Assembly: GCA_964369315.1 (NCBI GenBank)
Contig: CAYJEJ010000004.1
Coordinates: 28,435-92,434, forward strand
DNA length: 64,000 nt
Direction: 5' to 3'
Source of the DNA: CAYJEJ01 sp964369315
Lineage (GTDB): Bacteria; Pseudomonadota; Alphaproteobacteria; UBA3830; JAIRWN01
Under the pieces are notes generated by a model, which saw only the letters and a list, made by a program, of their open reading frames with translations, was not told where the DNA came from and did not search any database. Below are positions 8,523 through 17,178 of this stretch, in pieces (the stretch's first letter is position 1; every line of letters begins with the position of its first letter). The translations under genes were made by a program, and so were the position numbers.

Positions 8523-9368
8523 GTGTTTGCTAGTTGGAGAATAAAAAGAACCATTAGACATTCTTTTTTAGTCGCGTTTTGTTTGTTGGTGATGTTAGGG
8601 TGCTTGTTTCCATTTTATTGGGCTGTAATATCGTCATTTAAAACGGGCAGTGAGATTTTTAGTGTGAATTTTTTGCCCAACAAGTTTGACTTTTGTAATT
8701 ATGTTAATGTGTTGAACACCTCTGGCTTTGGTAAAAGCTTAGCTAATTCGGCTGTGATTGCCATTTCTACGGTTTTGGTCGTCTCGCTATTAGCATTGTT
8801 GGCGTCATATCCAATGGCAAGGATGCACTTTAGAGGAAAGAAGCGGTTATTTTTTGTGATTTTGAGTGCAACAATGTTTCCGCAGGTTGCGGTATTGTTT
8901 GGCATGTTTGAGGTGCTCAGATTTTTTGACCTTTATAATTCGCGAGAGGGGTTGATTTTATCATATATGATATTGACGCTCCCTTTTACGGTTTGGACGC
9001 TAACAAGCTTTGTCAGACAAATCCCGAAGGAAATAGAAGAAGCGGCCATTATGGACGGTGCGAGCAAGCTGACGATTTTATTTAGAATTTTTTTTCCTAT
9101 CCTAAGACCATCGATAGTAACAACGGCATTACTTGCCTTTATTACATCTTGGAATGAGTTTTTGTTTGCGTTAACCTTCTCACTAACCAGTAAGGCGAGA
9201 ACGGTGCCAGTTGCAATTGCATTGTTAAGTGGTGCGGGTCAACACGAGATTCCTTGGGGCAATATTATGGCGGCGAGCGTTATTGTGACGGTGCCGTTGA
9301 TTTTAATCGTGGTGTTATTTCAACGTAAAATCATCTCTGGTTTAACAACTGGTGCGGTGAAGGGATAG
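8523..9368 (+). CDS. Sugar ABC transporter permease (MalG/UgpE type)
   Basis: This 281-residue second permease of the importer has six predicted transmembrane helices and the EAA motif IEEAAIMDGASKLTILFRI at about residues 176-195, followed by FPILRPS. The start is GTG at 8523 with AAGGA near 8508, so it is only 5 bases downstream of the first permease stop. The last gene of the transporter operon is followed by fabH 27 bases later. No msmX/ugpC/thuK-type ATPase gene follows. The family is sure, the substrate inferred. Confidence 0.88.
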   Translation: MFASWRIKRTIRHSFLVAFCLLVMLGCLFPFYWAVISSFKTGSEIFSVNFLPNKFDFCNYVNVLNTSGFGKSLANSAVIAISTVLVVSLLALLASYPMARMHFRGKKRLFFVILSATMFPQVAVLFGMFEVLRFFDLYNSREGLILSYMILTLPFTVWTLTSFVRQIPKEIEEAAIMDGASKLTILFRIFFPILRPSIVTTALLAFITSWNEFLFALTFSLTSKARTVPVAIALLSGAGQHEIPWGNIMAASVIVTVPLILIVVLFQRKIISGLTTGAVKG

Positions 9369-9395
9369 GGTTTGCTGTGTTTGGGAAATTAAGAG

Positions 9396-10358
9396 ATGTT
9401 TAATTCCGTCGTACTTGCTAGTGCAAGTGCTTTTCCTGAAAGATGCTTAAAGAATGACGACCTTGCTAAGATGGTCGAGACATCTGATGAATGGATAGTA
9501 AAACGCACTGGTATCAATCAACGGTTTATACTGCAAGAAGGGGTTGGTGTCTCTAGCCTTGGCGTGCGAGCAGCACGTGAAGCAATAAAAAATGCAAACC
9601 TGCACCCTAATGACATTGACCTGTTGATTTTTGCTACAACAACTCCAGATAAGACCCTGCCGTCAACAGCGGCAATAGTCCAAGGTTCGTTGGGGATGTC
9701 AAACGAATCTGCGGCGTTTGATATTAATGCTGTTTGTAGCGGTTTTATTTATGCCTTAACGGTTGCTGATACGTTCATAAAATGTGGTCGGGTAAAACGT
9801 GCACTTGTAATAGGGGCAGATGCGATGTCATCAATAGTGGACTGGTCAGACCGCGGAACGTGCGTCCTGTTTGGTGATGGTGCGGGTGCTCTCATACTTG
9901 GGGCGAGTGAGGAAAAAAATGTTGGTATCATTGCTAGTGATATATATTGTGATGGTCGTCTGGAAAATATTCTAGATTCAGACGGAGGAACCTCAACTAC
10001 TCGTAAAAATGGTTTTGTTCGTATGAATGGTCGTCAGGTTTTCAATCATGCGATTGAGAAAATGTCACTCTCAATTGAGAATATTTTGAAAAAATCAAAC
10101 CTCACAATCGATGATGTCGATTTGATTATTCCGCATCAGGCGAATCAACGGATTATCATTGCGGTTGCTGAAAGACTGAGTTTTGACGAAAACAAAGTCG
10201 TTAATACTGTTGGGATATATGCAAATACTTCGGCGGCAACGATTCCTAGTACTTGGCATTATGCAACCAAGAATAATATGATAAAAAAAGGACAAACCAT
10301 TGTCATCACTGCCATGGGTGCAGGAGCGACGTGGGGTGCGGCGGTTATAAAAGTTTAG
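9396..10358 (+). CDS. fabH: 3-oxoacyl-ACP synthase III
   Basis: FabH condenses acetyl-CoA with malonyl-ACP to start fatty acid synthesis. The 320-residue protein has the complete thiolase-fold catalytic triad: Cys114 (DINAVCSGF), His247 (IIPHQANQR) and Asn277 (IYANTSAAT). The C-terminal AMGAGATWGAAVIK glycine-rich strand is typical. It sits downstream of the sugar transporter rather than beside fabD-fabG. In many bacteria fabH lies next to plsX or fabD, so the arrangement is unusual but the function is clear. It may be read through from the transporter operon, since the gap is 27 bases. Confidence 0.96.
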   Translation: MFNSVVLASASAFPERCLKNDDLAKMVETSDEWIVKRTGINQRFILQEGVGVSSLGVRAAREAIKNANLHPNDIDLLIFATTTPDKTLPSTAAIVQGSLGMSNESAAFDINAVCSGFIYALTVADTFIKCGRVKRALVIGADAMSSIVDWSDRGTCVLFGDGAGALILGASEEKNVGIIASDIYCDGRLENILDSDGGTSTTRKNGFVRMNGRQVFNHAIEKMSLSIENILKKSNLTIDDVDLIIPHQANQRIIIAVAERLSFDENKVVNTVGIYANTSAATIPSTWHYATKNNMIKKGQTIVITAMGAGATWGAAVIKV

Positions 10359-10396
10359 CCAGAGTTATATGGTTTTGAAGGTCGCATATAACAATT

Positions 10397-11605
10397 TCAT
10401 CTTCTAATCTTTGATGTTATCGATAGTTTTAATTTTTTGAAGAAGTTCAGAATTTTATTGAACCCAAAAAAGTCTCGATGGAGCTTTTTCCATTGGTTTT
10501 TTCGTGCTAGCCAGATATCGTCCATTAAACCAAGAAATAACCAGTTTTTCCCATCATTTTCGTTAAAGCGTTTCAGCTGAAAACTCTCTGGATTATTGAT
10601 TAAATCCTCATATGCACGGACATAGTGCTCAACAAGTTTTGCATCGTTCCAGTGTTTTTCGACCCATTCACGAGAGGCGGCGGCAATATCCTCACACATC
10701 GATTTGTTATTTATCAAACGTTTGACGATAGGTTTTAGATGCTCTATTTGGCAATTTATGATTGGTATCTGCATGACATCACCAGTCAAAAACTGCAGAG
10801 TTTGGAGCGTTCGCTGGTCTAAAAAAGCAATGGTAGGTTTGCCCATCGAAAGCCCCTCTAGGGTCGAGAGGTGATAGCTCCCTGTCACCGTTTCATCGAT
10901 AACGAGATTGCAGAAGCGTTTTTTTCTTAAAGTTTCGTCGTGAGGGGTTTTTAAACTAAGTTCAACAGAAACATTGTCTGATTTTTTCAGTGAATTAAGT
11001 ATTTTTATCGTCTCATATGCCCCTTTCGTATCCCAACGGCTAGACCATGCGTTCCGCATGCTTGTGGGGGCAAAAAAAATCTTAAAACAATCATCATTGA
11101 GCGAAGATTTTTGAGCAGGCATATAACGTGGGTCGAATATAGGAACGATGTTGGGCACTATTCGTGCTTTTGGATAGAACCTTTCATGAAATTGTGCTAG
11201 AACAAGCTGAGGTAAATCGTCATGAAGAATTTCTTCTTCACCAATTCCAATGTTCTCAGCTAATTTCTTGGGGTTTGTATGAAATTGTCTAATTAAGGCT
11301 TTTCCGCGTTTTTGTAGTGCAGAAAAGTCTATCTCAAATTTGTTGTTTTTTAAGTCTATCCAGTTATGTAGGTGTAAGACGTCGGCGTCTTCAATTATTC
11401 GCAATGCCTCATCTTTATCATTTTGCCAAGACAGGTCTTCTTCAAATGTCCTAGTGCTATATGCATTGGGGTTAAAGTTAATAAGCCTTGCCTCAACTTC
11501 AGTGTGCGAGTTTAAGGCACTTACAATCCTGACGGGGGAACCAGCCAAAGGCGTATAAGAAAAATGTACGACCCTAATTTTCTTCTTGGTTTTCATCACA
11601 CTCAT
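10397..11605 (-). CDS. Family 4-like glycosyltransferase
   Basis: This 402-residue GT-B-type protein has an N-terminal domain starting KKIRVVHFSYTPLAGSPVRIVSAL (like sugar transferases that bind the acceptor near the N-terminus) and a C-terminal nucleotide-sugar motif STLEGLSMGKPTIAFLD at about residues 249-265, which holds the conserved E-x-x-x-G-x-P. A basic C-terminal tail could contact the membrane. Donor and acceptor cannot be told from sequence; a role in surface polysaccharide or lipid glycosylation is inferred. The start overlaps the end of gyrA by 32 bases (ATG at 11605) or 23 bases (ATG at 11596), so the two are translationally coupled. The choice between these starts is open; neither has a good ribosome-binding site. 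Confidence 0.7.
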   Translation of the reverse strand: MSVMKTKKKIRVVHFSYTPLAGSPVRIVSALNSHTEVEARLINFNPNAYSTRTFEEDLSWQNDKDEALRIIEDADVLHLHNWIDLKNNKFEIDFSALQKRGKALIRQFHTNPKKLAENIGIGEEEILHDDLPQLVLAQFHERFYPKARIVPNIVPIFDPRYMPAQKSSLNDDCFKIFFAPTSMRNAWSSRWDTKGAYETIKILNSLKKSDNVSVELSLKTPHDETLRKKRFCNLVIDETVTGSYHLSTLEGLSMGKPTIAFLDQRTLQTLQFLTGDVMQIPIINCQIEHLKPIVKRLINNKSMCEDIAAASREWVEKHWNDAKLVEHYVRAYEDLINNPESFQLKRFNENDGKNWLFLGLMDDIWLARKNQWKKLHRDFFGFNKILNFFKKLKLSITSKIRR

Positions 11606-14267
11606 TAAGCTTTATGGCGGAGACAACGGTTTCATCTTGGTCAACCCTAAAGACTATAACGCCCTGAGTACTGCGTCCTGCAACGCGAATGTCACAGACT
11701 TTGGAGCGAATCAACCGTCCTTTATCCGTTATGAGCATAATATGGTCATCCTCAGTTACGGGGAATGTTGCAACCACGTACCCATTCTTTGAACTTATTT
11801 CAATGTTTTTCACGCCTTGAGTACCGCGGCTAGTTGTTCGATATTCATATGATGACGTGCGTTTACCAAACCCTCTTTCCGTGATTGTTAAAATTAGCTG
11901 GTCACTTTTAGCCATTAAGTCGATTTTATCTTGAGGAGTGTTCAATTCAGGTGCTTGGATAGAATTTTCTTCGTCTGAGCCGATTGTTTTTCTAGACCAG
12001 TTCGCAAACCTGACATAATCATCACGTTCATCCGCCGTTGCGGGGAAGCTGTTTATGATGGTCATTGAAATCAACCTATCCTTGGCGTCAAGCTTAACGC
12101 CCCGAACACCAGTGGAATTTCTTCCAACGAAAACCCTGAGACTATCCAGTGGAAACCTGACACACCGCCCTTTATAAGTGGCGAGCATAATGTCGACAGC
12201 ATCATCGCAAACAGCGACAGATATCAGCTTTTCATCCCCTTCGAGCTTCATCGCAATTTTACCGCTGCTTTTGATGTTTAAAAAGTCTGAGACCTTATTC
12301 CGCCTGATGCTACCATTCGAAGTGGCAAAGACGATGTTTGTTGTTTCAGATGAACCAATATCATCAGGCAACACCAAAACAGTTGATATCAACTCATTTT
12401 CAGCAAGCGGGAACATGTTGACCATCGCCTTTCCGCGAGACTGCAGTGTGCCTTGTGGGAGGGTGTATGCCTTGGTTTGATAAACCCTTCCGATATTAGA
12501 GAAAAAGAGAACCGGTGTATGGGTGTTGGCCAAGAATATGTCTTGCACCACATCTTCTTCACGCACCGTCATGCCAGCACGACCCTTTCCGCCACGTTTT
12601 TGCACTTTATATTGTGACAGGGGAACACGCTTAATATAGCCAGAGCGACTAACAGTTATGACGACGTCTTCTCTTTCTATAAGGTCTTCGTCATCGATGT
12701 CAATCTCACCATCTTCGATGGTTGTACGCCTTTTATCAGCAAAATTATCACGTATTTCGGTCAATTCATTTAAAATGATTTGGGTAATCCTCGCCTTTGA
12801 GGACAAGATATCCAAGAGGTCAGCAATTTTGGTTGCTAATTCTCTAAGCTCATTTTCAATTTTTGAGCGTTCAAGACCTGTTAAACGATGTAACCTCAGG
12901 TCTAAAATCGCTTGAGCTTGAATTTCGGTCAATCGACAAGTGTTTTCATTCTCAACGCTATTAAAATCGTCGATTAGTTTGATGAACTGCATAACCTCGC
13001 TTATGACCCAAGATTTTGCCAAAAGCTTTTGCTTCGCGTCCTGTGGGTCGCTGCTCGTTTTGATGAGGGATATCACTTCATCAATATTAGCAACAGCAAT
13101 TGCTAGTCCAATTAAAATATGTGCTCGATTTCTTGCTTTGTTTAGGTCAAATTTCGTCCTTCTGGTCACAACATCTCGACGAAACTCCGCAAAGGCCAAC
13201 AAAACTTCCTTAAGCCCCATTTGTAACGGCAAGCCATTGTGTAAGGCAAGCATATTGACGCCGAAAGACGTCTGTAATTGTGTATGTCTAAATAATTGGT
13301 TCAAAATCACATCAGGAGAAGCCTCTCTTTTTAGCTCGATAACCACCCTGACGCCTTCACGGTCAGACTCATCCCTTAAATCGGATATGCCTTCAATGAT
13401 TTTGTCATTAACAACCTCAGCGATGCGTTCGACTAGGCGTGCTTTGTTAACTTGAAACGGAATTTCAGTCGCGACTATAGCGAACTTGCCGCTTCTTATC
13501 TCTTCAACATGGGTTTTTGCCCTGACCACAACTGACCCGCGACCTGTGTTAAAATAATTATGTATTCCGGCACGACCAACGATTGATGCACCAGTGGGAA
13601 AATCTGGTCCAGGAATTATGGCGGTCAATTCTTCGACCGATATCTCTGGATTATTAAGCATCGCACAACAGGCATCAATCACCTCACCCAAGTTATGTGT
13701 TGGGATATTAGTTGCCATTCCAACGGCAATTCCGCCCGCACCATTAACCAACAGGTGGGGAAAGCGTGCTGGCATCAACGATGGTTCAAGGATAGAGCCG
13801 TCATAGTTTGGTTGAAAATCAACGGTATCAAAGTCGAGGTCTTCAAAGATTGTATGTGCAACTTTGGCTAAACGTGCCTCTGTATAACGCATGGCGGCGG
13901 GAGAATCGCCGTCCATAGAACCAAAGTTACCCTGACCATCAATCAGCGTTGTTCGCATAGAGAAGTCTTGTGCCATACGAACCATAGAGTCATAAATCGC
14001 AGCATCACCGTGGGGGTGATACTTACCCATGACATCACCGACAATTCTTGCAGATTTACGATAAGGTTTGTTATAGTCGCACCCACCCTCTTTCATCCCA
14101 AAAAGGATGCGTCTATGAACGGGCTTCAACCCATCTCTCACATCAGGCAACGCACGTGAGACAATTACACTCATCGCGTAGTCCAGATAAGATTTTTTCA
14201 TCTCTGAATCTAATGGAATAGACGTTATGTCATTATCTTCTAGGTCTTGTGCCAAAACAACCTCCAT
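11574..14267 (-). CDS. gyrA: DNA gyrase subunit A
   Basis: This is the ATP-dependent negative-supercoiling topoisomerase subunit that cleaves and rejoins DNA. At 897 residues it has the full GyrA architecture: a winged-helix breakage-reunion domain with catalytic Tyr128 in AAMRYTEARL, a coiled-coil arm, and a C-terminal six-bladed DNA-wrapping domain carrying the GyrA box QKRGGKGRAG, which separates it from ParC. In the quinolone-resistance region the sequence is HPHGDAAIYD, so the residue equivalent to E. coli Ser83 is Ala89, while Asp93 (Asp87) is kept. The ATG at 14267 has no upstream Shine-Dalgarno; a TTG at 14255 preceded by GGAGG with 5-base spacing is an equally credible start. It lies downstream of ssb (69-base gap). 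Confidence 0.97.
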   Translation of the reverse strand: MEVVLAQDLEDNDITSIPLDSEMKKSYLDYAMSVIVSRALPDVRDGLKPVHRRILFGMKEGGCDYNKPYRKSARIVGDVMGKYHPHGDAAIYDSMVRMAQDFSMRTTLIDGQGNFGSMDGDSPAAMRYTEARLAKVAHTIFEDLDFDTVDFQPNYDGSILEPSLMPARFPHLLVNGAGGIAVGMATNIPTHNLGEVIDACCAMLNNPEISVEELTAIIPGPDFPTGASIVGRAGIHNYFNTGRGSVVVRAKTHVEEIRSGKFAIVATEIPFQVNKARLVERIAEVVNDKIIEGISDLRDESDREGVRVVIELKREASPDVILNQLFRHTQLQTSFGVNMLALHNGLPLQMGLKEVLLAFAEFRRDVVTRRTKFDLNKARNRAHILIGLAIAVANIDEVISLIKTSSDPQDAKQKLLAKSWVISEVMQFIKLIDDFNSVENENTCRLTEIQAQAILDLRLHRLTGLERSKIENELRELATKIADLLDILSSKARITQIILNELTEIRDNFADKRRTTIEDGEIDIDDEDLIEREDVVITVSRSGYIKRVPLSQYKVQKRGGKGRAGMTVREEDVVQDIFLANTHTPVLFFSNIGRVYQTKAYTLPQGTLQSRGKAMVNMFPLAENELISTVLVLPDDIGSSETTNIVFATSNGSIRRNKVSDFLNIKSSGKIAMKLEGDEKLISVAVCDDAVDIMLATYKGRCVRFPLDSLRVFVGRNSTGVRGVKLDAKDRLISMTIINSFPATADERDDYVRFANWSRKTIGSDEENSIQAPELNTPQDKIDLMAKSDQLILTITERGFGKRTSSYEYRTTSRGTQGVKNIEISSKNGYVVATFPVTEDDHIMLITDKGRLIRSKVCDIRVAGRSTQGVIVFRVDQDETVVSAIKLNECDENQEEN

Positions 14268-14335
14268 AAACCAATTAATACACTAGGTCGGAATGTGAGC
14301 GACTGAAAAACAATCACTAAATTATAGATAACGAC

Positions 14336-14773
14336 TTAAAACGGGATATCGTCGTTAAACTCTTTAAAACCATCATCGATTGGTGTGCTCGTTGATGACG
14401 CGGGGCTGTCACCAGTGCTGGACTTATTATCGAGCATTGTCAATTCACCGCGAAAATTTGAAAGCACCACCTCGGTGGAATATTTTTCAACGCCAGATGT
14501 GTCTTGCCACTTTCTTGTTTGAAGCTGTCCTTCGATAAAGACCTTTGAGCCTTTGTTAAGATATTTTTCCGCAATTTCAGCCAAATTTTGATTAAAAATC
14601 ACAACCCTGTGCCACTCGGTCTTGTCGCGGCGTTCGCCGGTGTTTTTATCTTTCCAGCTTTCAGATGTTGCCAAAGTAAGATTAACAATCTTAGAGCCTT
14701 CTTGCGAGATTCTGACCTCGGGGTCGCGTCCCAAGTGACCAATTAACATAACTTTATTTAAACTGCCAGCCAA
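14336..14773 (-). CDS. ssb: Single-stranded DNA-binding protein
   Basis: This 145-residue SSB begins [21 protein letters not shown], the standard start of the OB-fold (residues about 4-108), with [35 protein letters not shown]. The Ser/Thr-rich linker ends in the acidic tip DDIPF, the peptide that recruits replication and repair partners. The intact tip indicates a full-length, functional protein. It precedes gyrA on the same strand and follows the divergent region near carD. Confidence 0.96.
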   Translation of the reverse strand: MAGSLNKVMLIGHLGRDPEVRISQEGSKIVNLTLATSESWKDKNTGERRDKTEWHRVVIFNQNLAEIAEKYLNKGSKVFIEGQLQTRKWQDTSGVEKYSTEVVLSNFRGELTMLDNKSSTGDSPASSTSTPIDDGFKEFNDDIPF

Positions 14774-14820
14774 ACCCTTTCACTCCTTTAAAAGAAACAA
14801 CCCAACAACAACTCACACAA

Positions 14821-15321
14821 CTAAGCCGCTTGCAAAACCAACTCCAAACGCTGCAACGCAACTGGCGAATCGATGCCCTCAACCGCGGCATATTCGTCAA
14901 CCAAGCGTTCCAAAGCCAACTGATAGATTAAACGCTCGCTATAAGATTGTTTGCTACTGTCATAAAACTTAGACAGGTCGCGGACAACCTCAGCGATTTG
15001 AATGACGTCACCTGAATTAATTTTGGATTCATATTTTTGTGCCCTGCGACTCCAGAGCATGCGTTTTGAACGACATGGTGTTTCAAGAATTTCAAGTGCC
15101 TTCTGCATCTCTTCACTCGAACAAATCTTTCTTAATCCAACTGATGCGGCTTTATTAACGGGCACCCGAAGTTTCATGTTCTCTTTTTCAAATGATATTA
15201 CAAACAGGTCTAGCACAGAGGTGTCTATTGTTTGACGCTCAATTTCAGTGATGGTGCCAATTCCATGTGCTGGATAAACCACCATCTGCCCAATTTTAAA
15301 AGCTTTTGCTACGCTAGACAT
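14821..15321 (-). CDS. carD: CarD/CdnL-family transcriptional regulator
   Basis: CarD-family proteins bind the RNA polymerase beta subunit through an N-terminal Tudor-like domain and stabilise the open complex at promoters such as those for rRNA. The 166-residue product from ATG 15321 starts MSSVAKAFKIGQMVVYPAHGIG, which matches the RNA polymerase-interaction domain, followed by a helical C-terminal DNA-contact domain including WSRRAQKYESKINSGD. The frame is open to 15345, but the strand carries GGAGGTGG just before 15321, so that start was chosen. It is transcribed toward ssb with a 47-base gap. Confidence 0.92.
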   Translation of the reverse strand: MSSVAKAFKIGQMVVYPAHGIGTITEIERQTIDTSVLDLFVISFEKENMKLRVPVNKAASVGLRKICSSEEMQKALEILETPCRSKRMLWSRRAQKYESKINSGDVIQIAEVVRDLSKFYDSSKQSYSERLIYQLALERLVDEYAAVEGIDSPVALQRLELVLQAA

Positions 15322-15521
15322 AAAAACCACCTCCAGAACAAACAAAATGCACCCATATAAACACTAAAAAGCTAAAAAAACGGTCTTTACAGCTCAATAA
15401 TATCTTGCACCTAGTGAAGAATTAGAACATAATTCTATCTTTTTTTCAACCTTTATGAGATAAGATAGTTTTCTCAATTAGTGAGAGACCAATAAACATG
15501 CTTATTAGGGGGGTTAATACT

Positions 15522-16232
15522 ATGCAAAATCTCAATATTACTAATATAGACGAAATAATAGGAGAGCCTATTTCGGTTCTTGACAAGGGTTTTATCCGCG
15601 TTATCGACTATATGGGCGGTGACGACGCAATAGTGCAAGCTGCAAGAGTGTCATATGGGAAGGGGACAAAACAATCCAATCAGGACGCTGGATTAATCGA
15701 CTATTTAATGAGGAATGACCATACATCACCGTTTGAGATGTGCGAGATAAAAATGCATGTGAAAATGCCAATATTTATCGCACGCCAGTGGCTGAGGCAC
15801 AGGACGGCAAGCGTGAATGAGTATTCAGCAAGATATTCTGTTTTAAATGATGAATTTTATTTGCCAGCAGTGGATAGGGTGTGTGAGCAATCTTCGACTA
15901 ATAAACAATGTAGTGGGGATGCATTTTCTCAAACAGAGGCTGAAAATGTTATCGCAATAATCGAAGAGAGTTCAAAACATTCACTAGAACAATATAAAAA
16001 ATTACTTGAGCTGGGCGTAGCAAGGGAAATCGCACGGAGTATTGTTCCCCTTAATACATATACGGAGCTTTATTGGAAAATAGATTTACATAATTTGTTA
16101 AGGTTTATAAAATTAAGAAATTCTGACCATGCACAATATGAAATTAGGGTATACGCCCAAGCGATGCAGGAGGTGTTAAGAGTTTGGGTTCCGAATGTAT
16201 ATGAATCTTTTATGAGGCATAAAATGAGTTAA
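15522..16232 (+). CDS. thyX: Flavin-dependent thymidylate synthase
   Basis: ThyX makes dTMP from dUMP using methylene-tetrahydrofolate and reduced FAD, releasing tetrahydrofolate rather than dihydrofolate. The signature RHRxxSxNEYSARY is complete at residues 92-105 ([14 protein letters not shown]). Arg and Gln contacts upstream (ARQWLRHR) and the C-terminal [23 protein letters not shown] also match. The start at 15522 is preceded by AGGGGGGT with 8-base spacing; the in-frame ATG at 15498 has no such signal. Size (236 residues) is typical. A thymidine kinase gene lies 6.4 kb downstream, so both de novo and salvage routes to dTMP exist. Confidence 0.96.
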   Translation: MQNLNITNIDEIIGEPISVLDKGFIRVIDYMGGDDAIVQAARVSYGKGTKQSNQDAGLIDYLMRNDHTSPFEMCEIKMHVKMPIFIARQWLRHRTASVNEYSARYSVLNDEFYLPAVDRVCEQSSTNKQCSGDAFSQTEAENVIAIIEESSKHSLEQYKKLLELGVAREIARSIVPLNTYTELYWKIDLHNLLRFIKLRNSDHAQYEIRVYAQAMQEVLRVWVPNVYESFMRHKMS

Positions 16233-16311
16233 AGCCTTGGTTTTGACAAGATATTTTAAGGTATGTTTATTTGTAGTGAAAAATTTTTTGTAGATTTGTA
16301 TAAAAAAAAAC

Positions 16312-16340
16312 TTGCAAAAGTTTTGATGTTGCACTATATA
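16312..16340 (+). promoter_or_regulatory. Strong-looking sigma-70 promoter
   Basis: TTGCAA at 16312-16317 and TATATA at 16335-16340 are spaced 17 bases apart. They precede a leader of about 38 bases and an optimal AAGGAGGT ribosome-binding site for the exported protein gene. Confidence 0.6.
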
Positions 16341-16384
16341 TGTAATTGAAGTTTCAATATTTAACATATAAGGAGGTAAAAAAT

Positions 16385-16978
16385 ATGAATACTTTAACTA
16401 AAAAAATATCTTATCTTGTGGTCGGTACAGTTGTTCTTTGTGGTTCAGCTTTTGCTTCTTTGGCAGAGTATCGTGATGTGAACACTGGGATTAAAAAAGT
16501 AAACCAACTTTTAAAAGGCAGTTTGCAAGAGATAACTCTTGCTCGTGCAAATTGTCAATATGCATATAACAACAATCCTAATTGTTGTGAGTCTTGTAAG
16601 ATTGGTGATTTTCAGAATACAGCAGGTCGTGGTCATGTGATCCCAGCTGATTTTATGTTTGGTGTACCTGTTATGGGGGGCGTTTTAGACGTGCATAGTA
16701 TTCAATATATGCCACATAAATTTTACGGAATTGTTAACGAGAAGTTTTCAATGCCTTATTATCAAGGTGGTATGAATGGTGTTGCAACTACTATTTTAGA
16801 TAAAATTACGAAATTAATGGTTAGTAGTGGTGTCACCCCAAAGCTTTTTGAAGAAGTTAAGCGTTTGGCACTAGCAAATGTTGATGGTGATGAAAGTGCA
16901 ACTCATCCTTTAAATAAATTTATTGTTTTATTGAATTGCGTGGTTGAAGCTGTTTCACAGACACGTTTCGTTAGCTAA
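16385..16978 (+). CDS. Exported cysteine-containing protein of unknown function
   Basis: I do not recognise this 197-residue protein. Residues 1-24 form a signal peptide (two lysines, a hydrophobic stretch, AFA at the cleavage site). The mature part contains five cysteines: Cys57, the cluster Cys67-Cys68-x2-Cys71, and Cys185 near the C-terminus, which suggests disulfides or metal binding in the periplasm or outside the cell. The middle is rich in Gly, Met, Tyr and His (GRGHVIPADFMFGVPVMGG, SIQYMPHKFYG). The end is helical. ATG 16385 has AAGGAGGT 8 bases upstream and is preferred over the open frame from 16346. A dedicated promoter and terminator show a single-gene unit probably expressed at high level. 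A secreted or surface factor is possible but unproven. Confidence 0.75.
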   Translation: MNTLTKKISYLVVGTVVLCGSAFASLAEYRDVNTGIKKVNQLLKGSLQEITLARANCQYAYNNNPNCCESCKIGDFQNTAGRGHVIPADFMFGVPVMGGVLDVHSIQYMPHKFYGIVNEKFSMPYYQGGMNGVATTILDKITKLMVSSGVTPKLFEEVKRLALANVDGDESATHPLNKFIVLLNCVVEAVSQTRFVS

Positions 16979-17002
16979 TTAACTGTATATTTTGTTTTAA
17001 AG

Positions 17003-17034
17003 AGGCACGGCTCAAAAGGTCGTGCCTTTTTTAT
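17003..17034 (+). terminator. Rho-independent terminator after the exported protein gene
   Basis: AGGCACG (17003-17009) and CGTGCCT (17021-17027) are perfect inverted arms with an 11-base loop, followed directly by a T run. Confidence 0.9.
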
Positions 17035-17178
17035 TTAAGCATTGTTCAGTTTGAACTTTTGCCATCAAGAAAATCTTGTCTAAGTTGCCAGAAAATTCCT
17101 GCTTTATAAAACGGCATTGTATCACCTGTTTTGAATAAGCGATGAGAGGTTCAGCTTCTTTGATGTATAAACTAAGCG

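Noticed and set aside
10364..10392. GTTATAT/ATATAAC inverted repeat between fabH and the glycosyltransferase as terminator
   Set aside because: The arms are short and AT-rich with a 15-base loop, and no T run follows; too weak to call.
12940..13455. 171-codon open frame antisense to gyrA
   Set aside because: It lies fully inside gyrA on the other strand, has no ribosome-binding site and no recognisable protein features; such shadow frames are expected opposite long genes.
14285..14330. Hairpin in the ssb-gyrA gap as a terminator
   Set aside because: On the minus strand an 8-bp stem rich in G-T pairs can be drawn, but no T tract follows.
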